Below, one piece after another: positions 1 through 7,583 of a stretch of 64,000 nucleotides of DNA. Source of the stretch: Shewanella sp. GD04112. Lineage in GTDB: Bacteria; Pseudomonadota; Gammaproteobacteria; Enterobacterales; Shewanellaceae. Each line of letters opens with the position of its first letter. Positions within the stretch are counted from its first letter, which is position 1. The translations under genes and the position numbers were made by a program. The DNA lies in NCBI RefSeq assembly GCF_029835735.1, contig NZ_JAOEAL010000001.1, positions 1,240,001 through 1,304,000 on the forward strand, given 5' to 3'. The notes below the pieces were generated by a model. It was given only the letters and a program-made list of their open reading frames with translations, was not told the DNA's origin and searched no databases.

Positions 1-1322
1 TTAATACTTTTATACCACCATCAGCAACTTTTATTATTAATAACGAAATTGATTGTATTTTTTCTTTTGATGATTTTCTTAATTTTGTAACCTCGGAGGA
101 TTGCCCCTGTGATATAGGTAACCTAAATGAATTTGTTGAAGATGGTACAGTTTATTCATTTAATTCTGTTGATGATCCTTCTAACTTTTTGTTTTCCACA
201 ACTGCTGATGAAGAATTTGGCATCTTATCTATCTCACTTGTTAAGCATAAAAATGAAGTTTCAGTTGTTATGCTTGCGGGACAAAAATGCGACCTGAATG
301 AAAAAACAAAATCCTTAGACATTGATATGTCTAAAGCGCAGTGTTTTAACGGAATAAACCCTGACGAATCCTTAAAAGTCGAAGCTGTACCTTTGCTTCC
401 AAATAGTAATTTGTGGAGAACTATAGTTCTAGTTCGCTTTGATATGGAGTCATCAACTATCGATGCGCGTTATATATATCAAGATGCGGGTAGAAGTTTT
501 ACTGGTTTGAGTGATGATATGGATTGTTTTCTAGATCATGAAGGAAATTTTCATTCTAAAGAGCTTGAAGAAGCGTTCAAAACACAAAATATCAAAATTG
601 AAGAGTACACCCCATTATTTGAGTTATGTAAAACAGCATTATTTCTCCCTGTTTTCAGAAATGAATATGAAGATACAATTTCTATAGAGAGACACCCGAC
701 AGAATTTGGTCAAAATAGAAATAAACCCAGTTTTAAAAAAGCTAATAAACTAGCTAGGGTTGACTTGAAGATAGCTTTCAGAAACGTTGAGAACATTCAG
801 CCTATTAATCGTAATCATCCTTCACGCCGAGAGTTTTTAGCCCCAGAGTTAAGAGTTGAAACATCAGGTTACTGGAAAAAATTACCTTTTCAATCCAAAG
901 GTGAAGATAAAAACAATTCACCAATACAAGGTCGCACTTGGGTTAGTAAAACTCTCGAATGGAAAGAAACATCTAATAAGCCTATTTCAGTTAAAGTTGT
1001 GTCAAATTCATCTAGTGCAGATAACGAAGGGTTTATATATGTTATGCGCTCCGCAGCTCATGACAAAAATGTTTTCAAAGTTGGTTTAACTAGAAGGAAT
1101 CCTGAAGAAAGATCAAAGGAGCTTTCTGGTAGCACCAGCTCTCCAGATCATTTTCACGTCATGCAAGAATGGGATGTTAATGACTGTGTTCTTGCTGAAA
1201 AGCTTATCCATGAGAAGCTAAGCGAGTATAGAGTTAACCCAAAAAGAGAGTACTTTAAGGCACCTTATAAAGTAATTTTCAAAGTTATTGATGAGGTCAT
1301 TGATAGCCTAGAAGACTCATAA
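1..1322 (+). CDS. Partial protein with C-terminal T5orf172 (GIY-YIG-like) domain
   Basis: The reading frame is open from base 3 to the TAA at 1320-1322, so the 5' end lies outside the window and the true start cannot be given; 439 residues are visible. The last ~97 residues (from about base 1029) look like a T5orf172/MUG113 domain, a GIY-YIG nuclease relative: it opens with GFIYVMRS, continues with KVGLTRR, and ends with an EYF segment before a helical tail. I do not recognise the preceding ~340 residues. The gene is visibly AT-rich compared with the rest of the window, and its stop codon overlaps an attC-like site, so it is probably a mobile gene cassette. T5orf172 domains are frequent in phage and mobile-element proteins. 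DNA cleavage or binding is an inference only. Confidence 0.7.
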   Translation, partial: NTFIPPSATFIINNEIDCIFSFDDFLNFVTSEDCPCDIGNLNEFVEDGTVYSFNSVDDPSNFLFSTTADEEFGILSISLVKHKNEVSVVMLAGQKCDLNEKTKSLDIDMSKAQCFNGINPDESLKVEAVPLLPNSNLWRTIVLVRFDMESSTIDARYIYQDAGRSFTGLSDDMDCFLDHEGNFHSKELEEAFKTQNIKIEEYTPLFELCKTALFLPVFRNEYEDTISIERHPTEFGQNRNKPSFKKANKLARVDLKIAFRNVENIQPINRNHPSRREFLAPELRVETSGYWKKLPFQSKGEDKNNSPIQGRTWVSKTLEWKETSNKPISVKVVSNSSSADNEGFIYVMRSAAHDKNVFKVGLTRRNPEERSKELSGSTSSPDHFHVMQEWDVNDCVLAEKLIHEKLSEYRVNPKREYFKAPYKVIFKVIDEVIDSLEDS

Positions 1323-1393
1323 CAAGTCAATTAACTACGCACGCTTCGCGTGCCGGACGCGGCAAAACCGCGCCGGTTATTGAGGCGTTAAAC
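1320..1393 (+). mobile_element. attC-like integron recombination site
   Basis: The site starts with TAAC (1320-1323) and, after a spacer, TCAATTAA. It ends with TTATTGA (1377-1383), a spacer and GTTAAAC (1387-1393), which fits the core consensus GTTRRRY exactly. The outer boxes pair TAAC/GTTA and the inner boxes TCAAT(T)AA/TTATTGA, as in attC sites. Between them lie two strong hairpins, GCACGC-TTC-GCGTGC and CGCGG-CAAAA-CCGCG. The 74-bp length is within the attC range. Overlap of the upstream gene's stop codon with the left box is usual for integron cassettes. No integrase gene is visible in this window. Confidence 0.65.
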
Positions 1394-1508
1394 CCATAGA
1401 AATTTTAATCCGAAACTCAAAAATTAGTGTTGGGGATCTAACACGCTTTTGTCCCTATACGAATTACATATCTGCTTTAAAACTAACAGGCTATACCGAT
1501 GTTAAACG

Positions 1509-1615
1509 GGTGAGCCATGGTGATTAGCGAGACGACCGTCCGCCCCACGGACGGGGCGGTCGAGCATCCACGGATGGACTTGTTGCGTGTCGGTGAGAGA
1601 ATGCCATGGCTCACC
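1509..1615. repeat. Large hairpin repeat with 12-bp perfect inverted ends
   Basis: GGTGAGCCATGG (1509-1520) is repeated in perfect inverted form as CCATGGCTCACC (1604-1615). A second GC-rich palindrome (about 1534-1561, CCGTCCG facing CGGACGG) lies inside. No ORF is present. The form suggests a genus-specific palindromic intergenic repeat; calling it a known dispersed Shewanella repeat is from general recollection and was not searched. The rest of the gap between the attC-like site and the terminator at 1816 (1394-1508 and 1616-1815) shows no gene that I can support. Confidence 0.6.
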
Positions 1616-1811
1616 AAAAGCCAGTACTTAAAGAGTTAAACAGCCAAGCTTTATCCTTCAGCAGTAGTATCCAGAAATGCTAAATGACTTCCTGTAAAAC
1701 TGAGTTATATGGTAACGAGTGGAGTTTGTACGACTAACCCACACTCAACGAAGTAATCAAAACTGCTTGTTTGTGTATGAGTTCGTTAATGAATGCATTT
1801 ATAAGTGATAC

Positions 1812-1844
1812 AAAAAAGGGGAGTCAGTTAATCTGACTCCCCTT
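1812..1844 (-). terminator. Rho-independent terminator of the YjiH-type gene
   Basis: A 12-bp perfect stem (AAGGGGAGTCAG 1816-1827 with CTGACTCCCCTT 1833-1844) has a 5-nt loop. Read on the minus strand it is followed by a run of six T (complement of 1812-1817). It lies 22 bp past the stop codon of the leftward gene. Confidence 0.85.
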
Positions 1845-1866
1845 GATATTTAAGGTGATGTTGCGC

Positions 1867-3225
1867 TTAGAACAGCAGGTGAGCCACGCCGGCAATCACT
1901 GGCAGAGTCACTAAGGTACGCAGTACGAACACCACGAATAGCTCAACAAAATTCACTGGGATCTTACTGCCAATCAGCAGCGCGCCCACTTCACTCATAT
2001 AAATTAGCTGGGTGACTGATAACGCGGCAATCACAAAGCGGGTCATATCCGATTCGATAGAGCTGGCTAAAATCGACGGGATAAACATATCGGCAAAGCC
2101 AACAACGATAGTTTTAGAGGCTTCGGTCGCTTCTGGGATATGCAGCAGTTCCAGTAATGGAATAAACGGCATACCTAAGTAATTGAAGATAGGCGTATGC
2201 TCGGCGATGATCAGCGCCGTAGTACCAATGGCCATTACCACTGGGATAATGCCAAATACCATATCGATAACGTTTTTAACGCCTTCATTTAAAACGGCTT
2301 TGACACCACCAGCACTGGCAGCTTTCTCGAGTGCTTTATCAAAGCCCCAAGAGAGTGCACCGTGTCCTGCGGGGATCATCTCATCGTCAGGTTGACGTGG
2401 CGTATCGTCGATATAGTTATCTTTTTTCCACGACAGTGGTGGCAGCTTAGGCACAATCACGGCCGCCGCAAAACCCGCTAAACATACGGTCAGGTAGAAG
2501 GGGACAAACATTTGCTCCAACTTCACCTGCGAGATCACCACTAAGCTGAAGGTAATTGACACCGCCGAGAAGGTCGTACCGATAACCGCGGCTTCCCTTT
2601 GGGTGTAAAACCGCGCTTCGTATTGCTTGCTGGTCAGCAAAATCCCAACGCTACCATCACCTAACCAAGAGGCCATGCAGTCGATGGCGCTGCGACCTGG
2701 CAGGTTAAACACGGGGCGCATTACCTTGGTCAGCAGGGTGCCAAAGAGCTCTAATAGACCGAAGTTTAACAGTAGCGGCAGTAACATACCGGCGAAGATA
2801 AACACCGAGAAGAGTACAGGCAACAGGTCGTTCAGTACTAAGGCGCCAGTGCTTGAAGAGTTGATGGCTTCGGGGCCAATGCCAAAGTAGGTCAGCACGA
2901 TAAAGACGGCGCCGACGACGCGCGTCGCAAGCCAGAGCGGGCTGATGTTAAGTAAACCATTGAGGAAGTGATTGTTCAGCACAAACTTAGGTTTGAGTAA
3001 CTTAGTCAACACAGAGGCCAAGGCCATGGCGACAACAATCACAGTCACGATTAAGGTTAATACATCGCTTAACACGCTTTGCAGTGCTTTAGAGATGATT
3101 GCGATGGGAATGGTAATCGCATCGTTGTAGCTGATAGGGGTCATAAACAGCAGCAGACCGATCAGCGAAGGGACGATAAAGGTGAGTATCGTCTTAATGT
3201 TGCGGTTTTTATGTTCAGTAGCCAA
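1867..3225 (-). CDS. YjiH-family nucleoside-recognition (GATE) domain membrane protein
   Basis: This is an integral inner-membrane protein of 452 residues with about ten hydrophobic segments. It resembles E. coli YjiH/YjiG and other proteins with the nucleoside-transporter 'GATE' fold, including the conserved middle stretch with SWLGDGSVGILLTSKQYE. A transport role for nucleosides or a related solute is inferred from the fold; the substrate is unknown. I chose a TTG start at 3225 (MATEHKNRN) because AAGGTG sits at ribosome-binding distance upstream. A GTG at 3255 would add ten residues (MRLVLLRCTP) that look unlike a protein start. The gene is monocistronic, with its own terminator at 1812-1844. 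Confidence 0.8.
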   Translation of the reverse strand: MATEHKNRNIKTILTFIVPSLIGLLLFMTPISYNDAITIPIAIISKALQSVLSDVLTLIVTVIVVAMALASVLTKLLKPKFVLNNHFLNGLLNISPLWLATRVVGAVFIVLTYFGIGPEAINSSSTGALVLNDLLPVLFSVFIFAGMLLPLLLNFGLLELFGTLLTKVMRPVFNLPGRSAIDCMASWLGDGSVGILLTSKQYEARFYTQREAAVIGTTFSAVSITFSLVVISQVKLEQMFVPFYLTVCLAGFAAAVIVPKLPPLSWKKDNYIDDTPRQPDDEMIPAGHGALSWGFDKALEKAASAGGVKAVLNEGVKNVIDMVFGIIPVVMAIGTTALIIAEHTPIFNYLGMPFIPLLELLHIPEATEASKTIVVGFADMFIPSILASSIESDMTRFVIAALSVTQLIYMSEVGALLIGSKIPVNFVELFVVFVLRTLVTLPVIAGVAHLLF

Positions 3226-3929
3226 TGGTGTACACCTTAAAAGTACGAGTCGCACAAATAAACTTGAACAAATTGCCCCTCAAAGCCGCATCTTAGGCGG
3301 ATGTTAGGTGCATTTTCATTCAACTCAAAATCGAGAAGGGGGAAGATTACTCGCTTAGCGCCGCTATGTAAAACGATTCGGAAATTTGTTTGAGATAAGC
3401 AGCAAAATAGCATAGTTATTTGGGCTATTTCTGAATGCTTATCTTGGCGGATATTTAGCGAAAGCTAGATGTTTTGATAACTAAATCATGCAATTAAATC
3501 TTGGTGTTGCAGCGGGTTTATCGAGTTGTTTTATTCTTGATATTGTTAGTGGCCATGGGGGATTTTGTACAAAATTTTCCCTTAGATTCTTCGAATATTC
3601 CGCTTTTGCGGTTTTTTTATCCGTTAATACGATTAGTTCTTCTGCCGCTCTCCATACAATGTGAAGCAGTTAACGCGAATTGTAATAGCGAGGTTATCGC
3701 CGACAATAAGCTCAGCGTTTCTGAATGAGTTGTGCATTTTTATGCGGTTTTTACTCGGTATTTGCATATTTTAAATTGAATATTGACTAAGGACGGGCGC
3801 TGCGCGCGAGTGACTAAATAAGCGTAAATAGTGGTGAAATAAAATATTTCTCCTAAAGAGGATGAACGCCGCTTTAATTCTTTTCAATTCCATGTAAGTT
3901 AGTACTACTTTTGTTTAGCTAAATTATCC
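3226..3929. other. Intergenic region, no supported gene
   Basis: This 704-bp gap between two divergently oriented membrane-protein genes must hold both promoters. It becomes AT-rich towards the right. I see no RNA gene, no convincing operator and no well-supported ORF. The only ORF of note (3501-3728, TTG start, 75 codons, one hydrophobic stretch) lacks a ribosome-binding site and a recognisable family. Confidence 0.5.
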
Positions 3930-4637
3930 ATGACTGTTACAAAAATGAATGTCGCGACAAGAGGTTTTTCGCTCGCCACTAAGTTTGGTTTTCTTGGTAT
4001 TTTTGGATTATTGCTCGGGATAGGCGTGGCCGTGTTAGGCTTCGATCAGACCGAGACTCGAGCCTTCAACTTTTTGAATCATACCTTGAGTGAATTGGGA
4101 ACCTATGGGCATTCCGCTCTTGCTGTGGTGCTCAATGGTGGCTTGTTTTTTGGCAGTTTAAGCATTGTGTTTTATTGCCTTTCATCCTTGCAAACCGTAA
4201 GTGGTTTTTGGGGCTATCCCTTTTACTGCGCGCTGGCGCTAACGTTTTTAGCCTTGGCCTGCGTGGGATTGTTTCCGGTCAATGTGTATCACCTGCATAT
4301 CCTAGCCCTGAAATGGTTTTTCTACTTCGGCAGTTCGAGTGCCATCTGTTATCTGCTGTGGGCTGGCCTTAATTCACAAAGGCGACAACCTTGGACGCTA
4401 TTGTTAGCGCTTGTGGTATTGCTGAGTATGATGACCTTTCTCTATGCCCCCTTATTAGAGCTGGGCTTAACCGAGGGAGACAGGCCCTTCTATCAAGAAA
4501 TGGTGTTGCAACTGCCTAGGCCCGATTTATGGTGGCCAGCATTGTTGGAGTGGATTGCGCTTGGGAGTTTATTAAGTTGGACGGTAGCGCTACTGCTTAC
4601 TCCACAATCACTCGCTCAGGAGCCAGCTCCCGAGTGA
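3930..4637 (+). CDS. DUF998 family membrane protein
   Basis: This 235-residue protein has about six hydrophobic segments. The segment after the first membrane helix carries NHTLSELGTYGHS, which resembles the signature of DUF998 proteins (an Asn-His or Ser-His followed by xSELG in the first periplasmic loop). The tail is hydrophilic (QSLAQEPAPE). The function of DUF998 proteins is not established. The ATG at 3930 is followed by a short hydrophilic leader and then a membrane helix; the ribosome-binding site is weak, so an internal ATG at residue 6 is a possible alternative. The gene converges on ubiV with only 29 bp between stop codons. Confidence 0.75.
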   Translation: MTVTKMNVATRGFSLATKFGFLGIFGLLLGIGVAVLGFDQTETRAFNFLNHTLSELGTYGHSALAVVLNGGLFFGSLSIVFYCLSSLQTVSGFWGYPFYCALALTFLALACVGLFPVNVYHLHILALKWFFYFGSSSAICYLLWAGLNSQRRQPWTLLLALVVLLSMMTFLYAPLLELGLTEGDRPFYQEMVLQLPRPDLWWPALLEWIALGSLLSWTVALLLTPQSLAQEPAPE

Positions 4638-4666
4638 GTGATTTTAGTGATTAACCCATCATGCTA

Positions 4667-5536
4667 TCAGCTTAAGGATTTCAGTCCCGCTTCGCCAAAC
4701 CAGTAACCGTTACAGTACTCATCGCTAAGAGGAAACTGAGCGTCCGTTGCCCCAGTCTTTAACGCCTCGACCAGCGCATCGGCCTTAGTGATACAGGCTA
4801 AGCTGCTGGGCGAAACCCGAAACACATCGACGCCCATCTTTAGCATTTCATTGATTTCGCTGCGTAAATCGACACAGCTGGCCGACTGGGTTTGGATGCC
4901 GTTTAACCTGAGCAAAGGTTGCGCCTCTTGCGTCTGCGCCAGTAAGCCCTTGCTGTATTGGCGGCAAACGGTTTCGCAGCTGTCCTTCGATAAGTGTTGA
5001 TGCCTCGCGGTAAAGCAGCGCGCCGAGTGGGCGAGTGGCAAGTAGCCATGACCGAGCACTTCGACTTCGAATGCGGGCTTGTTCTCTATCACTTGGCTAA
5101 GCCAAGTCTTCGACAGTTCTACTGGCATCACAAAGCGCTGCATGCCGAAACGCTGCAAAATATCTAAACTGGCGCGGTTGTAGTTGTTGATGCTGGCGCC
5201 GCAGACAAAGGGCAGCTTGTGCTCCTTGGCGAGATACACGCCCGCCATGTCGTTGGCCTCAATGCTAAACTCGCCATTGTCGACTTGGCGTTTAAGTTCA
5301 GTGTATTCAGAGGGCGCTTCGATAAGGGCGAGCGTCGACAGCACCACCTCTTTACCCGCAGATTTAAGCATTTTCGCCAGTTCGAGATAGTCGCCAAACT
5401 TGAGTTCGCGTCGACGGCTACAAACGGCTTCACCCACATAAACTAACGGGACCTGACTGTTGGCCACCTGCTGGTAAAAGTCGATGACCTGTTGTTTTTC
5501 CCAGCAATAGAGCAATGGGCCGAGGGAAATTTTCAT
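4667..5536 (-). CDS. ubiV: UbiV, O2-independent ubiquinone biosynthesis protein (U32 family)
   Basis: UbiV works with UbiU and UbiT to hydroxylate the ubiquinone ring without oxygen. The 289-residue sequence has the U32 peptidase-like TIM-barrel fold but belongs to the short YhbV branch. Four cysteines at 39 (GEAVCS), 174 (SARCFT), 187 and 191 (SCETVC) match the spacing of the 4Fe-4S ligands of E. coli UbiV. It lies 30 bp after ubiU in the same direction, so the two form one operon; the UbiU-UbiV heterodimer is known in E. coli. An anaerobic quinone route fits a facultative anaerobe such as Shewanella. No unusual features. Confidence 0.93.
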   Translation of the reverse strand: MKISLGPLLYCWEKQQVIDFYQQVANSQVPLVYVGEAVCSRRRELKFGDYLELAKMLKSAGKEVVLSTLALIEAPSEYTELKRQVDNGEFSIEANDMAGVYLAKEHKLPFVCGASINNYNRASLDILQRFGMQRFVMPVELSKTWLSQVIENKPAFEVEVLGHGYLPLAHSARCFTARHQHLSKDSCETVCRQYSKGLLAQTQEAQPLLRLNGIQTQSASCVDLRSEINEMLKMGVDVFRVSPSSLACITKADALVEALKTGATDAQFPLSDEYCNGYWFGEAGLKSLS

Positions 5537-5566
5537 AATCGTTTCTTCTTCGTGGTTATCCGAGGA

Positions 5567-6568
5567 CTATTGCCAGTCACGCTCGTAGGCGCCTAAGGTG
5601 GTAATTTGGCCTTCGGAGACTTTCGCGAGGGCTTGCTCCCAATGGGCCTGCGTCTGGAATTTATCTGGCTGATTAAGATAAGTATCCATCGCTTGACGCC
5701 AAACTTTAGTCACTTGCTCTACATAGGCTGGGCTGCGCTGCCGCCCCTCAATCTTAAGTGACACTATGCCCGCCTTGGCAAGCTCTGGCAGCAAGCTAAG
5801 GGTATTTAAACTGGTGGGGGACTCGAGCAGATATTGCGGTTTATCATCGTCTTGGGTGAGATAACGGCCCTTACAGACGACTGGGTAGCCCATTTGCTCA
5901 TCGAGCCCTGATTTATCAATTAAGACTTCGTTGAGGCGAGTCAGCCTGTCTTGGCCCTGTTCCTGCCAGCGCACGTGTTTCGCCGGAGAGCAAGAGCCGC
6001 CAGTGTTTGGCGATTGGCCAGTAACATAGGAGGATAAGTGGCAGCGGCCTTCGGCCATGATGCACAGACTACCAAAGGCAAAGACCTCTAAATCGACTGG
6101 GCTGACCTTAGCTAAATCGCGCACTTGTTTCATCGACAGCACTCTGGGTAACACCACCCGCGCGATATTAAAAGCCTCTTTATAAAAGCTCAGTGCGCCC
6201 AAGTTGGTGGCGCTGGCCTGTACCGATAAATGCAGCGGAATATGCGGATATTGCCTATGGGCATAGTCGAGCAGTGACAGATCGGCGACGATTAAGGCAT
6301 CGACGCCAATGCTGGCCGCCAAGTCAATGGCTTGATACCAGCGGTGTTCCTCATTCGGCTTAGGAAAGGTATTTAAGGTGAGGAAGATTTTCTTGCCCCG
6401 CTGATGGGTTAGCTCGGCGGCTTCCTGTAATTTTGCGGGGGTGAAGTTTAAGCCCGCGAATGAACGTGCATTGGTATCATCCTTTAACCCAAGGTAGACA
6501 GCATCGGCTCCGGCCTGCAGCGCCGACTTTAGCGAGGCCAGGTTTCCTGCTGGACACAACAACTCCAT
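5567..6568 (-). CDS. ubiU: UbiU, O2-independent ubiquinone biosynthesis protein (U32 family)
   Basis: This 333-residue U32 protein starts with MELLCPAGNL and has the U32 signature region FGSLCIMAEGRCHLS. Cysteines at 169, 176, 193 and 232 fall at the same positions as the 4Fe-4S ligands of E. coli UbiU. Together with UbiV it forms the iron-sulfur heterodimer that, with prephenate as known oxygen donor, performs the anaerobic ring hydroxylations of ubiquinone. It is first in the leftward operon ubiU-ubiV and is divergent from ubiT, so the 138-bp gap at 6569-6706 controls all three genes. It is complete and of the usual length. Confidence 0.93.
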   Translation of the reverse strand: MELLCPAGNLASLKSALQAGADAVYLGLKDDTNARSFAGLNFTPAKLQEAAELTHQRGKKIFLTLNTFPKPNEEHRWYQAIDLAASIGVDALIVADLSLLDYAHRQYPHIPLHLSVQASATNLGALSFYKEAFNIARVVLPRVLSMKQVRDLAKVSPVDLEVFAFGSLCIMAEGRCHLSSYVTGQSPNTGGSCSPAKHVRWQEQGQDRLTRLNEVLIDKSGLDEQMGYPVVCKGRYLTQDDDKPQYLLESPTSLNTLSLLPELAKAGIVSLKIEGRQRSPAYVEQVTKVWRQAMDTYLNQPDKFQTQAHWEQALAKVSEGQITTLGAYERDWQ

Positions 6569-6627
6569 AATGGTGCTCCCGATAAAATAACAGGGGCAGA
6601 GTGTAGGGAAGATTGATTGGCGGTGAA

Positions 6628-6641
6628 TTGATTTAAAACAG
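6628..6641. promoter_or_regulatory. Candidate FNR/EtrA half-conserved site
   Basis: TTGATTTAAAACAG has a perfect left half (TTGAT) of the FNR palindrome TTGAT-N4-ATCAA and a weak right half (three of five bases). It lies in the divergent ubiU/ubiT promoter region. In E. coli ubiUV is FNR-activated, so anaerobic control here is plausible, but the site alone is not decisive. Confidence 0.35.
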
Positions 6642-6706
6642 GTTTAAGATCATAAAATCTCGGTAAACTGGGAGATATAGTGTTTTTTATCCTTAGGTAA
6701 CTGATT

Positions 6707-7243
6707 ATGTCCGCTGTTTTTTCAGCAAACCTTGCAAAACAACTGCTTGAACTCACCCCAAAGCTGATCCGCTTACCACTCTCCAAAGTGCCCTTTAGCC
6801 TCAAGGCCAAGGTGCTTAGCCAACTCCTAACGCAGCTGCTGGCGCCGCAGGCCGAAGATGGCGAGTTAGATTTCTTGGCGGGTAAGTGGGTTGCGATTCG
6901 GGTTGAAGATTTAAATCTGTATTTTGAAGTGAGTTTCGATGGCCGCTGGCAGGTGCGTGAGCTGACCGATGCCCAGGTTAGCTTTAGTGCCAATTCCGCC
7001 GAGCTATTATTGGTCGCCGCGGCAAAAGAAGACCCTGATACGCTGTTTTTCCAACGAAAACTGAGCATCGAAGGCGATACCGAGTTAGGGCTTGAGGTGA
7101 AAAATCTACTGCTCAGTATCGAGTTTGCCAGCCTGCCGACACCCATTCGCTTAAGCATTGAAAAGCTGGCCGATGCCATTGTGCGTTTGCAGCTTGAGGC
7201 AAAACCGACGGTGATTTTGGCTAAATCCCCAAGCTTAAGCTGA
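6707..7243 (+). CDS. ubiT: UbiT, SCP2-domain accessory factor of anaerobic ubiquinone synthesis
   Basis: This 178-residue protein has an SCP2 (sterol carrier protein 2) lipid-binding domain over roughly residues 45-145, with the motif EDLNLYFEVSFDGRWQV and later DTLFFQRKLSIEGDTELGLEVKN split by short loops. This is the YhbT/UbiT pattern. UbiT binds hydrophobic quinone precursors and delivers them to the anaerobic pathway, as UbiJ does in the aerobic one. It is divergent from ubiU-ubiV and completes the ubiTUV set. A terminator lies 30 bp past the stop. Confidence 0.92.
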   Translation: MSAVFSANLAKQLLELTPKLIRLPLSKVPFSLKAKVLSQLLTQLLAPQAEDGELDFLAGKWVAIRVEDLNLYFEVSFDGRWQVRELTDAQVSFSANSAELLLVAAAKEDPDTLFFQRKLSIEGDTELGLEVKNLLLSIEFASLPTPIRLSIEKLADAIVRLQLEAKPTVILAKSPSLS

Positions 7244-7273
7244 TGCGAACTTGGCTGTAATCAAGTGATAAAC

Positions 7274-7306
7274 AAAGCCCCGCTGATATTGCGGGGCTTT
7301 TTGTTT
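7274..7306. terminator. Bidirectional terminator between ubiT and the ferredoxin gene
   Basis: A 10-bp perfect stem (AAAGCCCCGC 7274-7283, GCGGGGCTTT 7291-7300) has a 7-nt loop. T-rich sequence follows on the plus strand and the A's preceding the stem serve the minus strand, so it can end both converging transcripts. Confidence 0.85.
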
Positions 7307-7328
7307 AGCTTGGACGGCTAGCGCTCAC

Positions 7329-7580
7329 TCAAATTTTTTGTGTGAGTATGGCAAATTTGACCAACAACTCGTCGTGGGACTCGACGCGGTTAGGGTCGGA
7401 GTCAATACAATCAATCGGACAGACGGAGACGCAGGTCGGCTTATCATAGTGGCCTACGCATTCAGTGCAGCGGTCTGGGTCGATTTCATAGATTTCTTCC
7501 CCCATGGTGATGGCCTGATTCGGACATTCAGGTTCACACATGTCGCAATTGATGCAGCTGTCGTCGATCAGTAATGCCAT
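7329..7580 (-). CDS. yfhL: YfhL-type 2[4Fe-4S] ferredoxin
   Basis: This 83-residue ferredoxin carries two cluster motifs. Cysteines 9, 12, 15 and 19 (CINCDMCEPEC) form the first; cysteines 38, 41, 50, 54 and 58 form the second. The extra spacing between Cys41 and Cys50 is typical of the Alvin/YfhL ferredoxin subgroup, which has unusually low and separated cluster potentials. The start codon lies only 3 bp after the stop of trhP, so the two genes are almost certainly co-transcribed and translationally coupled. This suggests, but does not prove, that it supplies electrons to the neighbouring U32 enzyme. Confidence 0.9.
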   Translation of the reverse strand: MALLIDDSCINCDMCEPECPNQAITMGEEIYEIDPDRCTECVGHYDKPTCVSVCPIDCIDSDPNRVESHDELLVKFAILTQKI

Positions 7581-7583
7581 GCC

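Noticed and set aside
1501..1507. Second GTTAAAC after the attC-like site
   Set aside because: No matching left boxes at attC distance are present, and the heptamer also occurs near 1634 in plain intergenic DNA, so it is probably chance.
3501..3728. 75-codon frame with one hydrophobic segment
   Set aside because: It has a TTG start without a ribosome-binding site, no recognisable family, and lies in AT-rich intergenic DNA; I could not support it as a gene.
6529..7179. Long 216-codon minus-strand frame opposite ubiT
   Set aside because: It is antisense to ubiT, has Ser-rich composition typical of a shadow frame, and overlaps the start of ubiU.
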